From contig CM026566.1 of the NCBI GenBank assembly GCA_015143295.1, forward strand, positions 9,845,072-9,909,071: DNA of 64,000 nt. The letters run 5' to 3'. Both the position numbers and the translations under genes were made by a program. Source of the DNA: Tetracentron sinense (Eukaryota > Streptophyta > Magnoliopsida > Trochodendrales > Trochodendraceae). A model generated the notes under the pieces. It had not been told where the DNA came from. It was given only the letters and a program-made list of their open reading frames with translations, and searched no databases. Positions 12,250 to 23,628 of the stretch are shown one piece after another (position 1 is the stretch's first letter; every line of letters starts with the position of its first letter).

Positions 12250-13799
12250 TCATGTGTGGGGTAAGTTCTGCTCATGCTCCTTCAGCTGACGGGAAGCATA
12301 GGCGACCACCTGTTTATGCTGCATCAAAACACATCCAAGTCCCACTAGTGAAGCATCACTATAGACTTCGAAACCACCGCTCCCAGATGGAACTGTAAGA
12401 ACAGGAACCGAAGTAAGCTTCTTTTTCAACTCCAAGAAACTAGCCTCGCACTTATCACTCCAAGTGAACCTCGTGTTCTTCCGTGTGAGATAGGTAAGCG
12501 GAGCTGCTAAACTTGAAAATCCTTCCACAAACCTTCTGTAATACCCTGCCAACCCGAGGAAACTACGGATCTCGGTGACACTCTTCGGTCTTTCCCAATT
12601 CATCACCGCTTCAATCTTTGCAGGATCAACTGAAATACCTTCAGCAGATACCACGTGTCCAAGAAAAGACACCTTGTTCAGCCAGAACTCGCACTTGCTC
12701 AACTTAGCATACAGACTATGCTCTCGAAGTGTCTGCAAGACCAGACGGAGATCTCTCGTGTGATCCTCCTGTGACTGTGAATACACAAGGATATCATCTA
12801 CGAACACGATCACACATTGATCGAGAGACGATCTGAACACCCGATTCATCAAACCCATGAATGCTGCCGGTGCGTTAGTCAGTCCAAAAGACATGACCAA
12901 AAACTCGTAATGACCGTATCGAGTTCGGAATGCTGTCTTCGGAATGTCCTCTTTCTTGATCTTCAACTGATGATAACCAGATCGAAGGTCAATCTTGGAG
13001 AAAAACTGCGCACCCTTCAATTGGTCAAACAAGTCGTCTATCCGAGGCAATGGATAACGATTCTTGATCGTGACCTTGTTCAATTGCCTGTAATCAATGC
13101 ACAGACGCATTGATCCATCTTTCTTCTTCACGAAGAGAACCGGAGCTCCCCAAGGTGAAACACTTGGCCGGATAAAACCAAGGCCTTGCAATTCTTCTAA
13201 CTGCTCTTTTAACTCCTTAAGCTCAATAGGGGCCATCCTATACGGAGCTCTTGAAATCAGAACTGTGCCTGGAGCTAGCTCAATCGCAAACTCGATTGCA
13301 CGATCGGGAGGCAATCCCGGCAAGGTTTCCGGAAAAACATCCATATACTCACATACCACTGGAATGGGTGTGGAGTCTCGTACTTCTACACCCTTGAGAC
13401 TAAGAGTTGCAAAGCGGGCAATGTCTCTTCTCTGAAGTCCCCTGAAATGAAACGGCTTTAACCCCACGGGTTTAAAATGCACCACCTTCTCGAAACACGC
13501 CACGTGTCCATGGTGAGTTGAGAGCCAATCCATACCTAGGATGATATCGAAATCCCAATCCTGAATTCCCAGAAGGATCAAGTCGACTGGCAACTCGTGC
13601 TGCATGACTTGTACAACACTATCCGGATACACTTTATCTGTCTCAATAGATTTTCCCAATGGAGTCGAAATGGACAACTCCCTAAGTAGCTTGCTTGGCT
13701 CGGACGTAAAGCCTTTGGCAAAGCTTGGCGAAACGAACGAGTGAGTGGATCCTGTGTCTATCAACACTCTTGCCAAACATTCATTTACGAGCAACGAAC
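12250..13799 (-). pseudogene. Tekay-1 pol, protease-RT-RNase H
   Basis: Frame of over 510 codons. The aspartic protease motif DTGSTHSF lies near the start. Reverse transcriptase follows, with [19 protein letters not shown], the catalytic FVDDILVYS and [17 protein letters not shown]. RNase H begins near [15 protein letters not shown]. There is no convincing initiator ATG: the frame opens directly after a 3' splice-like site at 13800, so pol is probably made as a fusion with gag. It ends prematurely near 12266 at an extra base. Residues 12518-13799 are repeated almost exactly at 52470-53751. Confidence 0.9.
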
Positions 13800-13939
13800 C
13801 TGAGAATTTGAATCATCCCAGTTATAACACAACTGTACATATAGATACAAACATCGCAAAACACCACATAGGACATATATATAGATATGAATATATCATG
13901 GCAATATTAGAACTTTGACAAAGACTAGTTCGCGCGTAC
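13800..13939 (-). other. Probable spliceosomal intron between gag and pol (Tekay-1, left copy)
   Basis: On the minus strand the last gag codons run into CAAG|GTACGC, and 140 bases later TTCTCAG|G precedes the protease frame. The segment is AT-rich and T-rich near its 3' end, unlike the flanking coding DNA. Removal leaves a phase-1 split glycine codon and one continuous gag-pol frame. Equivalent segments occur at 53752-53888, 34349-34494 and 41694-41826. Confidence 0.7.
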
Positions 13940-14438
13940 CTTGCACAACATCATCAGATGCCTGTGCGTCTCTATCAGTCATGGCAAAGACTCTGCCCTG
14001 GTTTGCCTGACGAGGCTGCTGGGTAGGCTGCAAGGATCTAGAGGCCTGAGATGAAGACCCCTGAAGTGAATTCTGCCTGCCTGGAGGCCGAACTCCCTGT
14101 GATCCAGACTGTGACTGCTTGCGCGGGCAATCTCGAATCATATGGCCCACCTCGCCACAGTGGAAGCATCCACCTAACATTCTTCGGCAATCTCCAGTCT
14201 TATGCCGACGACCACATACGGCGCACTCCTCAAATGTCTGCGATGCGGAGGAAGCCGGAGGCATAACCCTCGTAGCTTGCGATGCCGTAGGACGCGGTGC
14301 CTGAGGCGCAAAAGAAGGTCTCTGAGCCGACATCGGCTGGGAGAACTGGTACGGTGCAGTCCTAGTCCTTTTCTCTGAAGAACTACTCGACTGACCCCGA
14401 GACATGCTCTTCCCGAAGCCACTGTCTCTTCTTCTCAC
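13940..14438 (-). pseudogene. Tekay-1 gag, C-terminal part, cut by N gap
   Basis: Encodes the C-terminal third of gag: a Pro/Gln/Ser-rich stretch, then a cysteine/histidine knuckle (CAVCGRRHKTGDC), a classical CCHC zinc knuckle (CFHCGEVGHMIRDC) that binds genomic RNA, and a Gln/Ser-rich tail ending in DDVVQ before the intron. The 5' part is lost in the gap but is present in the other copy (53889-55104). Without splicing, this frame gains a short unrelated tail ending at 13896. Confidence 0.85.
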
Positions 14439-14496
14439 NNNNNNNNNNNNNNNNNNNNNNNNNNNNNNNNNNNNNNNNNNNNNNNNNNNNNNNNNN
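14439..14496. other. Assembly gap (58 N)
   Basis: A run of N. Left of it is Tekay-1 gag; right of it is SIRE-1 post-pol sequence. The two sides share no element. Confidence 1.
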
Positions 14497-15860
14497 CTCC
14501 TGGGATTCAGGAGACGGGGTCCTTCAGGTCCTATGCATTGCTCTCATCATTCCCAGATCTCAATCCGAGGCCGAGGAGGACGCTAGACCCAGCACCATAC
14601 TTCAGCTTCTTCCCAATATCTCGAAGCTGATGCATGTGATAAACTCTGAGATGGGTCTTTGTTGATTTAACCTTATGTAATCGAAGTAGAGCACCAGATT
14701 TTCTAATACCCCGTGGTCCAAGAACTTAGTGATAAGGGATCCCAAATCTGAAGAGCCCACTACAGTTTCATTCGATGTCGCTTGTGTCATCAAATCGTAA
14801 TGTGTGCTGCAAGATTCCATCTCAGTGCCCGCGTATCTTTTAAGGACGAACAAAAACGGCTCTTCTTCCGCGATGTTGGCCCCAGCAGTATCATCCTTTG
14901 GTTTTATCATTGTCCGCCGGCGACTCATTTACTAATGTTTACATACAGTTTCTGGCCTCCCTTCTGATTTAGACACTTCAATGGTCAGAACCAACCCAAT
15001 GTACCTGGAGTCCCACTAACTCTCCGGTTAACTCATCAGTTTGCCATCGAGGGACAACCAAGATTGTAGCATTCACATCCAGATTTATTACCATGATTTG
15101 TCTAAAGCTCAGATTTGCAACGATACCAGATTTTAGTTGACTATCAGAAAAATTTGGAATAAATTTTCTGACAACTGAATATACGCCGTACATGCTAATT
15201 GAAATCCTTCCCCTTGAAGACGATCGGCACTGAAGCTTTAGGAGTATATCATTCAAAGTCTGATTTGAATTCCTCCGCGTCAACCCTGGATAGCCTTCTT
15301 GCTAAAATATTCATCACCGGTAAGTTTGGGCGGCCGAAGTTTTTGTTTTATTGCAAGAGGTATTTCCGCGGTCCGCTGGCCTATGACTGAATGAGACTTC
15401 TAGACTGCTTTTGATCCGCCTTTTGTTTTAGTTTCACCGCCGTTCTATCTTCTTTCTAGCCAAACAGCCTTTGGGCTTCTCAGCATTAATCAATCATCTA
15501 CGGAGTGGTCTGTTCCCTATGGAAATCCCATGACTGATTGGAGTGAATGAGTATGACTCATTGAGTTCCTCTTCCTCGAGAGGTCCTCTTGGTTGTTGAG
15601 AATCAATTTACGGCGTTTAGAAACACCGGACCATGAGGAAGGCAAACAATAACCAGCGATATTGAAAAAACCATTGTGAATGATGATGCCCTAGTTGTGA
15701 AAATCAACCAAAAGAGAAAAGGAAACAAGATTACCTTTGTAAAGCTTGGGAAACTCTTAGAATCGAAAGGAATGACCTTATGGAGGATTTGGAGGGAGTT
15801 GGAATCGAGGATCGCTCTGGAGGTCGGAGAACAGGTGAAAGAAAAAATGCGTAATGGGAG
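14497..15860 (-). pseudogene. SIRE-1 post-pol (env-like) region, decayed
   Basis: SIRE-type elements carry a second coding region after pol, often called env-like. Here the minus strand has two modest frames (15283-14978 and 14928-14602) but no complete gene. The first includes VVRKFIPNFSDSQL, which loosely resembles a domain common in plant retroelement extra ORFs; I am not sure of this. The beginning (about 15700-15600) is clearly similar to SIRE-2 near 50700-50900, including a shared aaccaagaggacctctcg stretch. The 3' LTR should follow but is lost in the gap. No function can be assigned. Confidence 0.5.
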
Positions 15861-15922
15861 TTTTATAACCCTGTTCACGAAAGACCGATCGATCGGTCCA
15901 TAACAACCGAGCGATCGATGGT
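15861..15922 (-). promoter_or_regulatory. Promoter-like module before the SIRE-1 post-pol region
   Basis: On the minus strand, one degenerate and one perfect copy of ACCGATCGATCGGT (15884-15922) are followed about 15-20 bases later by TTATAAAA (15861-15868). This is the LTR promoter arrangement in miniature. SIRE-2 has a degenerate counterpart at 50519-50575. Confidence 0.5.
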
Positions 15923-17104
15923 CTGAAAAAATTTTCATGAAATTTTAATATAAAACCATTTTTCTCCCCCTCAATCATAGAAAGTTTTAAACTGAATTTC
16001 ACCTCAAAATAACCTAATTACCATCATATAAGCAAACATTGATTTCAACAAATCATAACAAATTGTGACTCAAGAATATCTACTTTAGAATAGTCATAAA
16101 CAAGGATTATGTATACAACTACGAAGGTTCATCGGTGATCAATATTGGTTCATGCATCAATTACTCATTTAGAGTCAAGAAACATGTAGAAGTAATGTGC
16201 GAGTGTAAGCAAGGTCATTACTTGAATTTTGAGTGGTATCATCACATATGTAGATTTTGACATTATATCGCATATGGGACTCTAAAAAGTTCAAAAACTA
16301 GATTAAAACCAAGAACATCCATATAACTTATGATGAACAATTTTACCCCCAAATTTGACTGATTAAGAATTTTATTTTATAGTCAAATTGTACTCATTGT
16401 GAAAATTCTTTTTGGAGTACACATATATAGTTTTTAGCACACTGGTGACTTTCACTCAAGTGAGAAGGTAGCTCTTTCTAATGACAGTAGGGGCTTTCAC
16501 ACTAGCAATCCATATAGATACCTACTGTTTGTCTAGGTAGCCATTACTCACTGTTTGCATTCACTAGTAGCTATCACACAAACTCACTGGTAGTCCTCTC
16601 CATGTCATAATTTTATAACAAGGGGGCTCACCTTATGGAATTTTTTATGACATTGGTTGTACTAGATTTGATTAATCTAGGGAACCATATGGTATAATAT
16701 CAGATTCTTTAAATAGGAACTAATACCATCTCAAGAATCAGTCAGAGTGCATGTGCAAAATAGAACATCTTTGTATGCTCAACTCTAACTGAGATTAGTT
16801 AGCATGACCAAATTCAATCACAAGATCGAACCAACAATTGAACTATCCTTATTTTCTCAATCCTAAATAAAATTTAACCTTGGAGTTAACATTCAATTAT
16901 GATTTCAAGGAAACAAATTTATGCATAAAGATAGGAGAGAAGGTCATACAAACACATTATTTTTTGCAATATTTTTCAATTTTTTGAATGTTTTTGGATT
17001 TTTATTACTTAAAGAAAATAACAAAAAAAATAGCTCTATGACATAAATAGAACATGAAGAACACAGGCTATGAAACAAGTACATCTTTACTCAACTCCGC
17101 ACAA
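15923..17104 (-). other. SIRE-1 spacer between pol and post-pol region
   Basis: About 1.2 kb of non-coding sequence similar to SIRE-2 49600-50510 in reverse. It includes a purine tract AAATTTGGGGGTAAA (minus, 16343-16356) and an AT-rich segment. No reading frame above 60 codons looks real. Confidence 0.6.
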
Positions 17105-18126
17105 ACCTATGGATTTCCTAAGGAGTTCAAACCTAAGGGAATCTAAGGGTTTTGTTAGAATGTCGCAAATTGATTCTCTGTTTGGACATACTCTATAGAC
17201 ACAATCTTTTGCTCAACAAGATCACGGATGAAATGATGTCTTATGTCTATGTGTTTTGTGCGAGAATGTTGAACGGGATTTTTGGAAATATTGATAGCAC
17301 TAGAATTATCACAATACACAGTCATAGTGCTCTGTTCAATCCCGTAATCATTCAACATCTGCTTCATCCACAGAAGTTGAGTGCAACAACTGCCAGCTGC
17401 TATGTACTCAGCTTCTGCAGTGGACAACGAAATTGAATTCTGCTTTTTGCTAAGCCAAGAAACTAAGTAATTTCCAATATAGAAACATCCTCCTGAGGTG
17501 CTTTCCTATCATCAGCATTTCTGGCCCAATCGGCATCGGAATATCCCACTATCGTGGCATTTGTATCAAAAGAATACAAGAGGCCAAATGATAGAGTTCC
17601 ACTCACATATCGAATGATACGCTTAACTGCAAGCAAGTGAGACTCTTTTGGGCTCGCTTGATAGCGGGCACAAGCACCAACACTAAAAGCTATGTCAGGT
17701 CTAGTAGCAGTTAGGTAGAGTAAACTACCAATCATGCTTCTATAAGAAGTTTGATCAACACCTTTGCCTGTAGCATCTTTACTAAGTTTTGTAGTAGAAC
17801 TCATAGGAGTCCTTACATGCTTAGCAGAATTCATTCCAAATTTCTTCACTAGATTTTTTGCATATTTGATTTGAGATACTGAGATCCCAGAATCCAATTG
17901 CTTGATCTGAAGACCAAGAAAGAAACTTAGCTCACCAACCATGCTCATTTCAAATTCATTTTTCATTTGTTCAGCAAATGAATGAGCATGTAAGTCTAAT
18001 GTGGAACCAAACACTATGTCATCAACATATAGCTGGGCGATGACAATATCACCTTTCACATTCTTTATGAAAAGGGTTCTGTCTACTCCCCCTCTCGAAA
18101 ATCCGTTTTCCAAGAGATAAGTAGTC
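17105..18126 (-). pseudogene. SIRE-1 pol, end of RT and RNase H
   Basis: Continues pol from 20721 after the sLTR-a insertion. It carries the RT catalytic motif YVDDIVFGS, then copia RNase H landmarks TRPDIAFSVGA, STAEAEYIAA, and KHIDIRHHFIRDLVE. Breaks: a one-base deletion near 17497 (after NADDRK) and another lesion near 17163 before the usual ILTKPL end. Non-functional as it stands; very similar to SIRE-2 48540-49573. Confidence 0.88.
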
Positions 18127-18337
18127 TGTAGCACCCCGGACTTTTTCATCTTTAATGAATGGCACTCTCGTAGCTAATTGGCCGTTTCATAGTGTAATTA
18201 ATAAATAAGGGAGAAATCAAAAATTCTGAAATGTTAGAAATGTGCGTTTTTGAGAGACGAATCCAACGCAAGTTGAATCGTCGAAATCCGACGAGCGAGT
18301 CAAAAGATATGGTCAAAACAGTCCAGACATACAGAGA

Positions 18338-18508
18338 ACCGATCGCTCGGTCCAGTCAGCGATCGATCGGTCCAAAACCGATCGATCGGTAGCTATCGCA
18401 CGGTCGAACTTTTGTATGGGAAAATTGATTTTTGACCGAGATCTCGGTCAATCAACCGATCGCTCGGTAGGCAACCGATCGATCGGTCATTAACACCGAT
18501 CGCTCGGT
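18338..18508. promoter_or_regulatory. CpG-rich palindrome array in sLTR-a
   Basis: About seven copies of ACCGATCGATCGGT or near variants, including a GACCGAGATCTCGGTC palindrome, split by the cttttgtatgggaaaa spacer that other arrays share. A TTTATAAG TATA-like box follows about 60 bases downstream. Confidence 0.8.
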
Positions 18509-19639
18509 CTTCGCGTTTTTGCAGAAATTTCAGTAAGGGCTTTTTCGTCATTTGGGCATTTCACCCTTGCTTTATAAGTCTTGCACGAGCCTAAGGGTTT
18601 CATAAACCCTTAGGGCAGATATTTGAGAGAGAGTGGGAGAGGAGAAAGGGGTTCTAACCTAGGGTTTCAACTTGAGAGTGAATCAAGGGTTTAAACACCC
18701 AAGATCATCCCAAAAAGGGCGTGGATTCATCAAGTCCAACCTCAAACTCGTGTGGCATTCCCATTCCAAGCTAGGGCAGCGATCCTACGGCATTTTGAAA
18801 GGGGTTTCTTCCCCAAATCAAGCCTTCTTCAAGTAAGGGTTCTTCCCTACCATTTGAGGTTCGATTTCAAGGTTTCTTCAAGGTCAAGCCTTGATTTCAA
18901 GGTTAATACACTCTACTAACTTCATTAGTGATAACCTTGATTTTTCTTCCTCAAATATGATGATTTTATATGTTGTCGTCCCTTTTTATTGAGTTGTGAT
19001 GAAATCCCTATAATAAATAAGATAAATGGATAAAGGTGTGGGAATGTGTGAATGGATGGTGGATTGTGGCGAATGGGTGCCATGTGGGGTGATGTATGTA
19101 ATGGGATGGATAATGGTGGAAGGGCGTTTTCAACATAATGAACATACCTTTGTGATGGATGAAAAACATGCACTAAGCAACTTAAATGAAAAGGCTATAA
19201 TAGTGATGCTTACCAAGTGTTTGAGAAAATGTTTAAATGACGATTTGAATGAGTGAACTTGAATTATAAAAGCATGCATTGAATTATTCTTTCTAAAATG
19301 CCTATCTTGATCAAATGTGCTACATGTCATTTACATTTCCATATGCTCATATTAAGAATTGAAATGCTATGCTCATGTGACCATCATACTCAAGTATGTC
19401 CTCATGCCTACCACAATTTCTACACACACGCACGCATGCTTGCATGAACTGGGTTTATTTCACGAGTATTAGTGCATGAGAAATAAAACGAGAAACAAGC
19501 ATATGTCAAGGAGGTTGGTAGCCCAGGGATGTGCGGGTGCTAGCCTCTGGCTCACAAGTTAAACGAACATGAATATCAAGGGTAGGGCATATCCCTAGGA
19601 TATGTCATACCTGGCTCACAAGAAAACACGACGAGCAAG

Positions 19640-19955
19640 GATCAAGAAACATGGAAGGGTGTTAGTGTACTAAGACCAGGTATGGGCACTAACATCTGTT
19701 CCCCAACACGCATGAAAGTATGCTAGTGTACTAAGACCAGGTACGGGCACTAGTGTATGTTTCCAAGACAAGCATGAAAGGATGTTAATGTACTAAGACC
19801 AGGTACGGGCATTGACATCTGTTTCCAACAAGTATGAGAGGATACTAGTATACTAAGACCAGGTACGGGTACTAGTATCTATCTCCAAGCGAGAATCAAG
19901 AAATATGGAAGGGTGATGATGTACTAAGACCAGGTACGGGCATTGTCATCTGTTC
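19640..19955. repeat. Minisatellite in sLTR-a leader (about 61 bp x 5)
   Basis: The core TACTAAGACCAGGTACGGGC starts at about 19668, 19729, 19791, 19851 and 19922. Spacing is 60-71 bp with diverged spacers. Confidence 0.85.
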
Positions 19956-20294
19956 CCAGGCGAACAAGAAAACTCACGAGTATGTCAACAAGAACATACG
20001 CATAATACTCACTCACGAGACAAGAACCGGGCAAGAACCTAGTACGTTCGTCCAGTTCGTAGTTCGGGTACTAGCTAAACCAGAACAAAACAAGACAGGT
20101 GTGTTTTCCACGATACGAGAACAAGTCATGACTTTTGGATACGAATTTACAATGCATAAGTTGATGTTCATGATTTACTTACATGGTTATGTTGTTTTAG
20201 CTTCCGCGCTCTGAATTGGTATCTCTTGGTGACTGTATCATGTATTACATGTTATGCTATTGTTATTACTATTGTTAGTTAGTAGCTTGTACTC

Positions 20295-20315
20295 GCTGAG
20301 TATTCCATGCTCAGC
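20295..20315. repeat. Conserved inverted repeat in sLTR-a
   Basis: GCTGAG and CTCAGC arms around a 9-base loop, followed by CGGCAG/GTAC about 17 bases downstream. Same site in all Tekay LTRs here. Confidence 0.75.
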
Positions 20316-20720
20316 CGTACTTTTATGTCGGCAGGTACATTATGCAGCATATGAACTCTTGCCCCTTGGATCGAGGTAGCTCGGGGTGAGCAGGAGATTC
20401 TTCGGATGGTTACCTAGATATTAGGAGACGTGGCGTATGGCCAATGGTTGGGATGAGCGAGAGAGAGAGAGACATGTATTTTGGGATTTCCTTGGGGACT
20501 TTTCGTGTGAGCTTGAGTGGGTGACTCAAGCATTTGCACTCTTGTGATTATTGTATTCTATCCAGCTATTAATGATGTGGACACTTGGAATTACATTTAT
20601 GTTAAAGGAAATTTTAGTCTCTCTATTTTCGCATGCCTTGTTATGCTCTTGCCGGTTGACTAAGGATAGGCCGCGTCGCCAAGGTATCCTAACTCCTAGG
20701 GACTATTTTGGGGCGTGACA

Positions 20721-23628
20721 TAGTCAGCCTCTCATACCAAGCTCTTGGAGCTTGCTTTAAACCATAGAGGGCCCTTTTCAGTCGATAGACTTGATCAAGA
20801 TGATGTGGATCTTCAAACCCTTTTGGTTGTTCCACATAGACTTCTTCATGTAGAATGCCATTCAGAAATGCACTCTTAACATCCATTTGAAAAAGTTTGA
20901 ATTTCATATGGCAAGCCACAGCTAGAAGAATTCTTATTGATTCTAGCCTGGCTATAGGAGCAAACGTTTCATCGAAGTCAATACCTTCAATTTGGGTGTA
21001 TCCTTGTGCAACTAACCTAGCCTTATTTCTTATGATAGTACCTTTTTCATCAGATTTGTTCTTGAAAATCCATTTGGTACCTATCACATTTGTATTGTTA
21101 GGCCTAGGTACTAAATGCCAAACATCATTCCTAGTAAACTGAAGTAACTCTTCTTGCATTGCATTTATCCAATTATCATCTGCAAGAGCTTCAGCTACAT
21201 TCTTGGGTTCAAAAGATGAAGTATAGCAAATGTAGCTAACTTCATTTTCAATTTGTTTCCTCGTTCTCACTCCACTTTCAACATCACCAATTATATCAGT
21301 GGGGGTGTGAGGACTCATGACCCTAGGATGTGTAGGTTTTGATGGAGATGTTTGCTTATCAATAAGTGGAGTTGAAACAATTTCAACATTTTCATTTTCA
21401 GCACTTTCATCATCCTCAAGTTGCACATTTTCAACACCGGAGTCATCCACAACTACATTTATGGACTCCATAATTGTAGAGGATCTTAAGTTATAAACAC
21501 GATAAGCTCTACTGTTGGTGGAATATCCCAGAAATATCCATTCATCACTCCGGGATTCAAATTTGCCCAGTTGCTCTCTATCCTTAAGGATATAGCATTT
21601 ACTTCCGAATTCTCGAAAGTACTTGACACTAGGTTTCTTGTTATTCCACAACTCATATGGGGTTTTCTTTGTTCCAGGTCTTACAAAAACTCTATTAACT
21701 ATATAGCAAGCAGTGTTAACTGCCTCAGCCCAGAAATGAGAAGCTAGATTGTTGCTATGAAGCATAACTCTAGCCATCTCTTGGAGAACCCTGTTCTTCC
21801 TCTCTACTACACCATTCTGCTGAGGTGTAATAGGTGCAGAAAATTCATGTTTGATACCCGACTCATCACAAAATTCGTTGTACTTAGAGTTTTCAAACTC
21901 CTTTCCATGATCACTTCGAATTCGAGTGATTGGGCATCTTTTCTCATTTTGAATTTTCAGGCAAATACTTTTGAAATTGTCAAAAGCATCGGATTTCTCT
22001 CTTATAAATGCCACCCATGACATTCTTGAGAAATCATCAACCATGACTAGGATGTATCGCTTTCCACCTAGACTTTCAGTTCTTGTAGGACCCATAAGAT
22101 CCATATGAATTAATTCCAGTGGATATGAAGTAGCAATACTTGAAGTCTTCTTATGTGGGGTTCTAATTTGTTTACCAATTTGGCATGGCCCACACACAGT
22201 AGTAGAAGGCTTTCCTAGTTTGGGAACACCTCTCACAAGCTCTTGCTTAGAGATTTTACATAGGTCTTTGTAGTTCATGTGACCTAGTCTTCGGTGCCAC
22301 AAATCAACCTCCTCAATTTTAGTCTTATAACAGACATTTGAGGGATTAGGACTGGGAGTTAAGCCGTAGCAATTGTCAGTGGTTCTCAATCCTTCTAGAA
22401 CACACTTACCTTTACCATTTATGACTAAGCATTTATTTTGGGTAAAGTACACAACATGGTTATCATCACATAGTTGACTTATGCTAATTAAATTAGCTTT
22501 CAGTCCTTCAACAAACAAAGCATCTTTCAATTTAGGTATGCCTGGTGAATCGATGATTCCCTTCCCTTTGACTAAAGACTTGCTTCCATCACCAAAAGTA
22601 ACAGTCCCATCTGGACAGTCCTCAAATTGAATAAATAAGGACTTGTTACCTGTCATATGCCGAGAACACCCACTGTCGAAGTACCACATTTCTGTGTTTT
22701 GGGCTTTCAAGGCAGTATGAATGACAAAGCACTTAAGGTCTTCATTTCTTACATACACAGTCTTTAAACTTTGTTTAGATCTTTGATCATTAATCTGTGT
22801 AGTAGAGACCTTTTTCCTTTTTGTCCTCCTTGACCTTTTTCTGTTTTGTTCAGTTCTAGTTTTTTGATAAGTCAAATTGTTTCCTCTTGAATAATCATTT
22901 GGAATAAATTGACCAGTTCTTGTCCTAGAGATTTGAGCAATTCTATTAACATCATCGCTCAACATTCTAGACTTTTCAGCTAGAACCTGAATCTGCCTTT
23001 GAAGAGTCCCTTGACTTTGATTTTGGTTCCATGAACCATTTCGGGGAGCTCTCCTAAATGCATTACAATTAGGTCGAATGTGACCTCTCACACCACAAAA
23101 GTGACATGTGGGTATGAATCTTGGAAGAGGAGGAGGATTTCTTCTAACAGGAATTTGATTCCTCAAAGCATTCACTCTAGGAGCTGTATTTCTAGGCTTT
23201 ACACAATTTGTATAAGCCTTAGTACTTGATGTAGAAGGTAAATTTTCTTTAGGATCAGAATGTATTGGCTCAAACACTGCACTAGCCATTGTACCAACAG
23301 CTAAAGGACCAGCTGGTGTGTCAACATGTCCTATCCCAGATCTACTCGAATTTGATCCATACTTTCTAACTAATTCATCTAGGCAGCTAGTGTTACCAAA
23401 CATTCTTACTTCTTTTTCAAGAGTATAGACCTTCTGAATCAAGTCAGTCTTGTCTTTAAGGGTAATTTGATGTTCTTTTTCAAGAAATTTCACCTTATCA
23501 ATAAGAGAGACTTTAAAAGTTTCCAGCTCCATTTGCAGAGTTCTTAAATCTTCAATTTCTTTCATGGAAGTGTCTCTTTCAACTTCTAATTTTCTGACCA
23601 CATTAGTCAATGAGACATTCTCTTCCAA
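20721..23628 (-). pseudogene. SIRE-1 pol: protease, integrase, RT N-terminal part
   Basis: Long open frame on the minus strand. In order: a coiled-coil segment ending gag, a CCHC knuckle ([14 protein letters not shown]), the aspartic protease ([13 protein letters not shown]), the pre-integrase [15 protein letters not shown], the integrase DDE core ([30 protein letters not shown]) and copia RT ([41 protein letters not shown]). Two CCHC knuckles and this domain order fit the SIRE lineage. It is cut by sLTR-a within RT. Upstream, a one-base insertion near 23640-23665 puts gag in another frame. Confidence 0.92.

Larger units (their letters stand above)
18127..20720 (+). mobile_element. sLTR-a: solo Tekay-type LTR (2594 bp)
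   Basis: Begins TGTAGCACCCCGGAC and ends GGGGCGTGACA, with perfect 5-bp duplications TAGTC at 18122-18126 and 20721-20725. It contains no PBS, gag or pol, so it is a solo LTR left by LTR-LTR recombination. Inside, in order: the conserved box acgcaagttgaatcgtcg (18268 on), the palindrome array (18338-18508), a TATA-like TTTATAAG (18571), a 61-bp minisatellite (19640-19955), the inverted repeat (20295-20315), a donor-like CGGCAG/GTAC and a (GA)n tract near 20457. It interrupts SIRE-1 RT. Confidence 0.93.

Noticed and set aside
14602-15283. Host gene fragment at the left end of the middle contig
   Set aside because: It follows SIRE-1 pol in the same orientation and its start aligns with the SIRE-2 post-pol region, so it is better explained as decayed SIRE sequence.
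20457-20473. (GA)n tract in sLTR-a as a functional element
   Set aside because: A short simple repeat with no counterpart in the other LTRs.
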